Of a stretch of DNA of 64,000 bases, positions 57,575 to 64,000 are shown piece after piece. A model generated the notes under the pieces. The model ran no database searches, had not been told where the DNA came from, and saw only the letters and a list, made by a program, of their open reading frames with translations. A program made the translations under genes and the position numbers. Each line of letters starts with the position of its first letter. Positions within the stretch are counted from its first letter, which is position 1. Source of the DNA: Ryuthela nishihirai (Eukaryota; Arthropoda; Arachnida; Araneae; Heptathelidae); contig JAWZYU010000019.1 in the NCBI GenBank assembly GCA_038380435.1, positions 29,289,801 to 29,353,800 of the forward strand. The letters run 5' to 3'.

Positions 57575-57800
57575 ACCCCCTTGGAGAATACTAATAAAGG
57601 TAATAGAGGCAAAAAAAGAAAATTATTAAACTTATGAAAATTTCATGTATTTTTTTTAGAAATGTGTTAAAGATCTCCAAAGTGGAGGATGGAATATTGC
57701 AGTGCAATGGAAATCCAGTCTCTTTCCTATTGCTCCCTCCCTTCTTTTACTTTTTTCCGGCTGATGGAGTTTCCTGATCCCCCCCCCCCCTCCACCATCA
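57575..57800 (+). repeat. dispersed repeat R1, copy 4
   Basis: CCCCCTTGGAGAATACTAAT, AAATTATTAAACTTATGAAA and CAAAGTGGAGGATGGAATAT; C-run at 57780-57790. Confidence 0.6.
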
Positions 57801-57839
57801 CCACCCCTTATTATTTTTTAGATGTGGGCGGTATTTGGG

Positions 57840-58055
57840 CGAGAGACAGCTCAGTCGGTAACGCGCCAGATTTGTAACCTGATGTTCCAGGTTCGATTCC
57901 CTATTTTGCTTGTATTAAGATTCTCTCCCTTCCACCACCCACCACCTCGCCCTCTCTCGGTAAGAAAGGAAACACCGATGTACTTGCAACGACCGACGTG
58001 TCTCAGATGGGACGCTAAGCCGTGTCCCAGTCTGCAAGAGTAACCGTGTGCACAA
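57840..58055 (+). repeat. SINE-A relative, diverged, 3'-truncated
   Basis: CAGCTCAGTCGGTAACGCGC head, CCAGGTTCGATTCCC B box, a different linker rich in CCACC, then CAGATGGGACGCTAAGCCGT. It may be a subfamily. Confidence 0.75.
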
Positions 58056-58104
58056 ATGTGACCATATGTCCCCATTTTGGCGGGAGAGTCCCGAGTCTTT
58101 GGTC

Positions 58105-58760
58105 CATGCCTATGATAAGGGTTTTATTGTTTTATTCTAAGAGTCACTTTTTTCATGCATTGGGTTAAATGGCCAGGTCACAAGGACCCCAAGGATTCAG
58201 AGAAGATTGGGGAAGGGGACCCAATGGACAGATGTTAGGGGGAAGATGGTAGCCTTCCGTCAAAGCTATCCAACATGTTCTTTAACTATTCAGGAATAAA
58301 TTATCAAAGGAAAAATCCTGTGGACAAGGAACACTTGAAATAATGATTTGAAAAAATTTGGTTGTCCTGACTGGGATTCGAACCCAAGTCTCCCAGGAGC
58401 ATGCCGGGCGTCTTAACCGCTAGACCACCGAGGAATTTGTGGTTTTTCCAGAGGTTAAGACGCTCGGCATGCTCCTGGGAGACTTGGGTTCAAATCCCAG
58501 TCAAGACAACCAATTTTTTTCAACTCATTATTTCAAGTGTTCTTTAACGTGTACAGAGTATGTATCTCCGGCATACGGAGCAACTCCTTAACGTCTCATC
58601 CGACGGGCGGCGGCTTTTCCAAGCCCATAGGTGTCGCCTACTGACCGAAGGCAGGTGGGGAATTTTGCGGAGATAAATCTCCACGCAAGCCCAGGGGGAC
58701 TCGAACCTGGGAATTATAGATTTACGAGCCTGGTGCACTATCGACTGCGCCACTCCCTCC
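58105..58760 (-). repeat. SINE-A split by a palindromic insertion
   Basis: Antisense tail half 58105-58286 and head half 58538-58760. The break is at GTTCTTTAAC, duplicated on both sides. Confidence 0.88.
58287..58537. mobile_element. palindromic pair of a third tRNA-derived SINE
   Basis: A 251-bp insertion flanked by the 11-bp duplication TGTTCTTTAAC (58276-58286, 58538-58548). Left arm 58330-58416 and right arm 58455-58541 are inverted copies. Each has a tRNA-like unit with GGTTAAGACG, a 5-bp stem CCCGG/CTGGG around the loop CATGCTC (anticodon-like TGC), B box GGGTTCGAATCCCAG and a tail GACAACCAATTTTTTTCAA. The left tRNA-like sequence is intact; the right arm has a few changes. Confidence 0.88.
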
Positions 58761-59032
58761 CGCTATGATAAAGAATCACACTGGTAAGTTGCTTCAAACA
58801 GAAGCTTGCCAACGAAGGTTGAAAACATTTGTGTTTTTTTTATCTTCGGACTTCATTGTTTGATGTGTGAATCATTCTTTGTCATTCCTATTTATTTTTC
58901 ATTGGGCGTGGTTTTTTAAATGAGTAAACAAAAGTGATAGTATGCTTTTAATACTGGTCTACAGATAATTTATATGTTTCTTAGTAAATCAAAACTAGAG
59001 ATTGATTTATTTATAAATATGACACATTCCCT
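58761..59032. other. AT-rich sequence
   Basis: Nothing recognised. Confidence 0.5.
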
Positions 59033-59385
59033 AGTAATATGTAGTTCCCAGGTTCGAGTTCCAGCTGGGTCAACGTTGAGTTTTATCTCCGCAAAACTCT
59101 CTGCCCTGTCCACGGCCAGTAGGGAAGCCCGCCCCCCGTCGAATTGGATTTTAAGACGTGGTCCCGTGTGCGGGAGCATCCTTTGCATATTAAATCCTGT
59201 GCATATTAAAGAATACACAGAATGCCCTTGACGGGAGGCTGCCATCTGTCTTCCAACAGCTGTTCAAGTGGGTCCTCTCCCCCCAAACCTTTTCCAAGTC
59301 TTCGGGGTCCTTGTGACTTGGTCATTTAGTCCACTATGTGCAAAAAAGTGCTGCTCAGAGGTAAAACAATCCAACCCAACCCATT
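59033..59385 (+). repeat. SINE-A, A box missing
   Basis: It starts AGTAATATGTAGTTCCCAGG, has B box GGTTCGAGTTCC, and a duplicated GCATATTAAA near 59185-59210. It ends GAGGTAAAACAATCCAACCC. Confidence 0.88.
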
Positions 59386-59617
59386 CATCAGTACAGTGTT
59401 AGGTTATAAATAAATGAATGTAGTGTACTACGAAAAATGCCTCTTACTCTTCTCCATTGCTCACTGTGACAACGAAAAGCACATCAAAATTAAGGTCCTC
59501 GATTTTTGTGGGAAAATGTTCGGCTTTTGCTTCAAAGGGAAATGGTCACTTTAGCCATACCTCCTTACACCAAAAATACTTTCATGGTCCTAATGAAATA
59601 TTTCTGTGTCTTCTTAT

Positions 59618-59707
59618 AGTTTTCTACGAGAGAGCCTTCTTTGAAATGGTTTTCTACGAGAGAGCCTTCTTTGAAATGATTTTCTATGATAGAGCCTTCT
59701 TTGATAG
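59618..59707. repeat. 30-bp tandem repeat, 3 copies
   Basis: GTTTTCTACGAGAGAGCCTT plus CTTTGAAATG, three times. The 30-bp unit keeps a + frame open but no gene is supported. Confidence 0.93.
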
Positions 59708-59927
59708 CTAGGATTTTTTGCTTCTCTCGAAACCTGTCTATTTAATTCTTTGAGTATATAAAAATGTCACTCAAAGTTAAAACAAGCGAATCAGAATAGA
59801 TAGTTCTGTGGATTTCTCCTTTTGACCGCTATTAGTTCTATTAGGATGTCTTATTTCTAGACAATTTTAAATTCTCGAGAATCGGGAATCAGATATCTGA
59901 ATTCTCAATAGTTTAGAAAAATCTCAG

Positions 59928-60178
59928 GGCGGGGGTGGCTCAGTCGGTAGTGCGCAACGCTCGTAATCTACAGTTCCGAGATTCGAGTCTCGCCTGGGCC
60001 AGCGTTGAGATTTATCTCCGCGAAACTTCCTGTCCTCCATTAGTAGGAGACACTGATGGGTCTGTGAAGGCCACTGTCTGCGGATGGGACGTTAAGCCAT
60101 GGCCCCGTATAGGGGAAGGCCATACTCTGTGCACTTTAAAGAACACGCTGGATGGCCTTGACAGGAGGTTACCACCCA
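59928..60178 (+). repeat. SINE-A, 3'-truncated
   Basis: GGGCGGGGGTGGCTCAGTCG head to GACAGGAGGTTACCACC. Lacks the last ~130 bp. Confidence 0.9.
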
Positions 60179-60807
60179 GCAATCTAACTGAAACAAGAAA
60201 TCCAATTGTATATAGAATACCAGAAATAGATATATCGAATACTAGAATAGGAGGAAAGCAAGAAATCCAATTGTATATAAAATAATTATATTTTCTTAGG
60301 TTTTTCATAAATTTTTATTAAAATAACTAAAATTGAAATTGCTTACAAAATAACTTAGTAACTAAACAGCAAAATTATAATTATAAAAGAAACATTTGTA
60401 TGTTTATTATAGTTATATAAAACAAAGCATTTATATGCTTATTTCATTTAATAAACGGAAAAATATTATTAAACTAAAAATTATCATTAAAGGAAAGCAT
60501 TATTTGTTTTATGTTTAGTTTTCAATACAACAATTTTAGTTGAAACGACTACTTACGTATTTTGTTTAAAGTGATACTTTGAACAAAAAAAGGTATCGAT
60601 CACTTCATAACATAATTTTGTTTCGTTTTTTAAAAATAAAAATTCTTGAAGTGGAGAAATTCCTTTGTTCTGATGTCGGTCATAGTTAAAAGAGCTTACA
60701 AAAGAAGTCATGTTGTAGCAGGAAAGCATGGGGAATGTGAAAGTTTATATAATGTGAAAAAAAAAGAAAAAAATCTGGGAAGAGTGAGAGAAGCCTGGCT
60801 TCTGAGA
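60179..60807. other. AT-rich sequence
   Basis: GAAATCCAATTGTATATA occurs twice (60196, 60262). Otherwise nothing. Confidence 0.5.
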
Positions 60808-60844
60808 GTTTGATGAGTCCTTCCAAAGAAGGGACTCATCAAAC
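60808..60844. repeat. hairpin, 13-bp perfect stem
   Basis: GTTTGATGAGTCC and GGACTCATCAAAC separated by 11 bases. It is not followed by a T-run and is not a bacterial terminator. Confidence 0.8.
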
Positions 60845-60971
60845 AAAGCGATATCAAAATTTCTAATTATGGATAATATAACAAAGGGCTGCTTTTGTAG
60901 CCAGCCAATAGGGTTCAAAAGTGGGGCATTCGTTCAGAAAGCTATAAAAACTGCATAGACAGGTGCTAAAG

Positions 60972-61075
60972 TACAATTATTGTTATTGTATCCTTTACAT
61001 TGGGAAAACTATACCCAATGTACAATGATACAATGTACAATTATTGTATCCTTTACATTGGGAAAACTATAACTC
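60972..61075. repeat. local duplication with inverted piece
   Basis: ATTGTATCCTTTACATTGGG plus AAAACTATA occurs twice. Between the copies, CCCAATGTACAATGATACA is an inverted version of the same stretch. Confidence 0.85.
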
Positions 61076-61298
61076 TGTCTTCCTGGGGTATAAACCAAGG
61101 TGAGTATATATAAGGTGGCGCCACAAGGCTGTTTTACCAAGATCATTCGAATGTCTGTGAGAGGGCGTGCCCTATGAGGTCACAATGGGGAGAGCTCAGC
61201 TATATACTTACATAATCATACGTTCTTTCGTGTCTCTCTTTACTCTTCTCTTCTCTCTCTTTGTGATGTCTTTCAGGTAATTTTTGTTTCTTTTTATC
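61076..61298. other. sequence upstream of THAP remnant
   Basis: A CT-rich run at 61233-61262 precedes the start codon. Could be the 5' region of the broken element. Confidence 0.3.
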
Positions 61299-61481
61299 AT
61301 GCCGAATTGTGCAGTAGCAAACTACATGGTAATCCTTCGAAGAATAAGAAAAACTATGTTTCGTGTACATTCCCATTAGAAGCAAAATAAGTATGAAGTG
61401 GGTGCTGCAGTGGTGTCGGCGGGAAGATAAGTTCGATGCACAGATGCTAAGATATGTTTTAAACATTTTTCAGATGCCTGT
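61299..61481 (+). pseudogene. broken THAP-type zinc-finger domain
   Basis: From ATG at 61299 the frame reads MPNCAVANY, matching the M-P-x-C-x-x-x-x-C start of THAP (C2CH) DNA-binding domains, with the second cysteine lost. SKNKKNYVSCTFPLEAK follows after a frame change. Then come KWVLQWCRREDKFDAQ in another frame and ICFKHFSDAC in a third (61452-61481), the C-x2-H pair of the finger. Several frameshifts and a stop make it non-functional. THAP domains open P-element-type transposases as well as some host regulators. No transposase follows in readable form, so the origin (transposon or retropseudogene) is open. Confidence 0.72.
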
Positions 61482-61763
61482 TAACATCAATCCCTGTAAG
61501 ATTTACGAAGCGAACTGTTAGGACTACCTATGAAACGTAAACTAAATGAAAATGCCATTCCAGAATAAAAAACTAACCTGTCACATAAAAAAATTAAGTC
61601 TTATTAAGATGGCCGAATCAACTCCGACCAAACGATTGTTATCTAGCAAACGACTAAATGATAGAATAAGAAACCGATCGCTCTGAAAACCACGACAATG
61701 TACTCAGTAAAAATGTAGCATTTTCTCAGGTAATTGGTAATTTAAAGACATTGACTTATACTG

Positions 61764-61982
61764 TACAATCGCTCAAAAAAGTATTCGAACACTATGGTTG
61801 ATTACGGAATTCAGGAAAAATATCTACTAACGATTTTTTTAGAAATTAGTGATCTGGCAACCTTCGTGTCACGTGACACGAAGGTTGCCAGATCGTTAAT
61901 TTCTAAAAAAAGCGTTGCCAGATATTTGTTCCTGAATTCTGTAATCAACCATAGTGTTTGAATACTTTTTTGAGCGACTGTA
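61764..61982. mobile_element. palindromic MITE, Tc1/mariner-like, copy 3
   Basis: It starts TACAATCGCTCAAAAAAGTA and ends TTTTTTGAGCGACTGTA. The whole 219 bp folds on itself. The centre GGCAACCTTCGTGTCACGTG meets its complement with no loop. Flanked by TA. Confidence 0.94.
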
Positions 61983-62847
61983 CTGATTCAAGCTTATGTC
62001 AATGCGTCATAGTCTATGCATTAGAAAATCACAGTAGCAATTTCAAATTGCTATTAAAAACTAAATAAAGCCAAGTGGAAAATATCTGCATTGCAAACAA
62101 GATTAGGATCAAAGCAAAAGCAGTGGAATAAACATAAATAAAAATTGATACAGCGGAATAAAAATTTCAGAATTAACCAAAATAACAGAGAAAAAAAAAT
62201 TTTTTCGTTGCATAACTGTAAGAAACATTTTCTTAGTAAATTGAAAACGGTATTTACGCACGTCATATTCAATATTTTTTGGAAGGGATAAAATTTGAAC
62301 CACTACCTACGGCTAATATAAAAATTATTTTATTATTTTCATTATGATTATTAATGTAAAAAGATAAGTTGAAATAAAGATCTGGTGTTTAATTCCGATC
62401 GAATTTAATTTTAAATGCAAGATCATAATAATTTCTCAGATCATCTAATGGAAATTCTATAGTAATTCGATATAAATTACCATAAATTTTTTTATTAATT
62501 ATTATTTTTTATTTACATATATTAACTTTTGAGATCAATTACTTAAATTGGAATTATTTCTGTTGAATAGTCAACTGTAAATAGAGTACGAATACTGTAA
62601 AAGATTCGTTCTCTATTTAGAGTTGTTTTATTTAGGTTTATTTATTAGTTTAAAACAGATTTCAGATCATTAAATTGTCTTCAATCTCACTTTTTTTTTT
62701 AAATATTTAAGATGTTCCCGAGTTCTGTATCTCAGTTAATATTGACATAACACGGAACTGTACCTAATAGAGCGGCTGCTGAGTGTTTATCTATAGCAAT
62801 AAATATTTCCCTGATAGCTAGATAGACCTCAAACACTTAACGAAAAA
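61983..62847. other. AT-rich sequence
   Basis: Nothing recognised. Confidence 0.5.
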
Positions 62848-63143
62848 GGGGCGAGATGGCTCAGTCGATAGCGCGCCAGGCTCGTAATCTGTAGTTCCCA
62901 GGTTCGAGTCCCAACTGGGTTAGCGTTGAAATTTATCTCCGCAAAATTCCCCGTGTGTGGTAACCCTGCGCACGTTAAAGAACAAGCTGGATGGCCTTGC
63001 CGGGAGGCTATCATCTGCCTTCCAACAGCTGTTCCAGTGGGTCCCCTCCCCCAACCTTCTCTGAGTCTTCATGGTCCATGTGACCTGGCCTTTAGCCCAT
63101 GGTATGCAAAAAAAGTGCCGCTCAGAGGTAAAACAACCCAACC
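62848..63143 (+). repeat. SINE-A, central deletion, with TSD
   Basis: GGGGCGAGATGGCTCAGTCG head. The part from the CCCTGCCCACGG region to the GTGCGGGAGAG region is missing (join at CCCCGTGTGTGG), then complete to AAAACAACCCAACC. Near-perfect 12-bp duplication CTTAACGAAAAA / CTTAACAAAAAA at 62836 and 63144. Confidence 0.92.
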
Positions 63144-63155
63144 CTTAACAAAAAA

Positions 63156-64000
63156 ACTGAAATTGTAAATTTACACTTTTTCTGCCAACAGAAATCTATC
63201 TTAACATACGCTTCTATACGCTTTGTTTATCTTCATCTACTCACTGTGACGTCAAAATGCCTAGCCAATGACCGCCAAGAAATATTTCCTCGCGGAGGGG
63301 CACCACCCTTTCTTCATTCACCTTGGTATAAACATTTTAAACACTTCACTCGACTAGAACCATTAGAGCGTAACGTACGTCAATAATGTAATGGTACAGT
63401 CAAGTTGCCATTCAATGAAAACTAATTTTAGTATAATCTAGTAAAATACGTTTCGACTTATAATCATTTGATAATTGCCTTTGACGATAGACTAAATGAC
63501 TGTATAAAATAACGTTAAAATATTTTACTAATCAATTTTTGCCCAAATATATTTTTAAAGTTGAATGTGTAGTAGGAAAAGCTACAGAGAGCGTCACATA
63601 GGCATGACGTCATCTAAGGTAAATCGTTTCTCCTCTGGCAATCGACTCCATTACACACTGACAGAGTTAGCATCATTGCAATCTCCGGAATTCAATAATT
63701 TTCATTGAATTTTGAACTTAGCACCTATATTGTATGTCTTGGTATGTTATGCTCTGCATACATATCTCTGTACTATTTTTGCTATTTCTTAATTTGAATA
63801 CTGTAATTTTAGATATGATAGATAATTTTTATTTCAGATAATGTTTAACAGTATACAAAACTCTTCTGCGGTCTCACAAGAGTAGGATTGTTCGTGAGAT
63901 CTCTATACAGAAATAATTCAAATTGGAAATATCAGTCGTCACATTCAAAATAAAAACACATAAAACGAAGCAACTGAAAACAAAAACTTGAAAAAAATTT
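63156..64000. other. sequence to window end, two CRE-like sites
   Basis: No gene seen. TGACGTCA, the palindromic CREB/ATF core, occurs at 63247-63254 and 63605-63612. Whether they act in a promoter cannot be told. Confidence 0.35.

Noticed and set aside
60808..60844. Rho-independent terminator
   Set aside because: No T-run follows and the context is eukaryotic.

Overview
This is an AT-rich, repeat-packed piece of an animal nuclear genome, not a bacterial or viral sequence. There are no operons or ribosome-binding sites and no long uninterrupted genes. Instead I see two spliced exons with consensus splice sites, several families of tRNA-derived SINEs with pol III A/B boxes, decayed non-LTR retrotransposons, Tc1/mariner-type elements and many minisatellites. 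The extracellular PAN/apple exons and the RTE-like LINEs would fit an arthropod, possibly a chelicerate with long introns. That placement is inference and I cannot fix the species.

Host gene: the only convincing host coding sequence is two PAN/apple-domain exons on the + strand, 6996-7268 and 29300-29566. They are separated by about 22 kb. Both are flanked by phase-1 introns, are exact multiples of three bases and carry six cysteines in PAN order. They read in frame into each other, so they look like consecutive exons of one secreted or extracellular-matrix protein. The 5' and 3' ends of the gene lie outside what I can recognise. If the gene continues to the right, most of the window is intronic.

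Layout: 0-6.5 kb has SINEs, a SINE-born minisatellite and a decayed Jockey/CR1-type LINE on the minus strand. 7-29 kb is the giant intron. It holds a foldback element with a nested palindromic MITE (10.2-11.0 kb), a large inverted-repeat element (13.8-16.9 kb), a 112-bp tandem array interrupted by a SINE (21.2-22.5 kb), nested SINEs and several minisatellites. 29.7-40.3 kb holds at least three copies of one RTE-like LINE, one of them nearly intact (36.5-40.1 kb, minus), plus a short fragment. 40.3-41.5 kb is a tandem pile-up of the main SINE. 42-64 kb carries more SINEs, a broken Tc1/mariner transposase with a DD36E-type spacing, two more palindromic MITEs, a candidate 9-bp-TSD DNA element, a broken THAP-domain remnant and a palindromic pair of a third tRNA-derived SINE.

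Family names used below are local labels. SINE-A is about 390 bp: a tRNA-like head, a central block resembling a conserved metazoan SINE domain (GGATGGGACGTTAAGCCGTG) and a 3' end AGAGGTAAAACAACCCAACC. SINE-B is about 205 bp: a tRNA-like head with GGCCGAGTGGTTAGCGCG, a 3' end AAGCAGCTGCTTGAGGG and an ATTT/TTATT tail. R1 is a dispersed repeat without a recognised class. The most interesting signals are structural: in-place inversions, inverted duplications and local template copying inside retroelements, minisatellites born from SINE tails, and the large inverted-repeat element.
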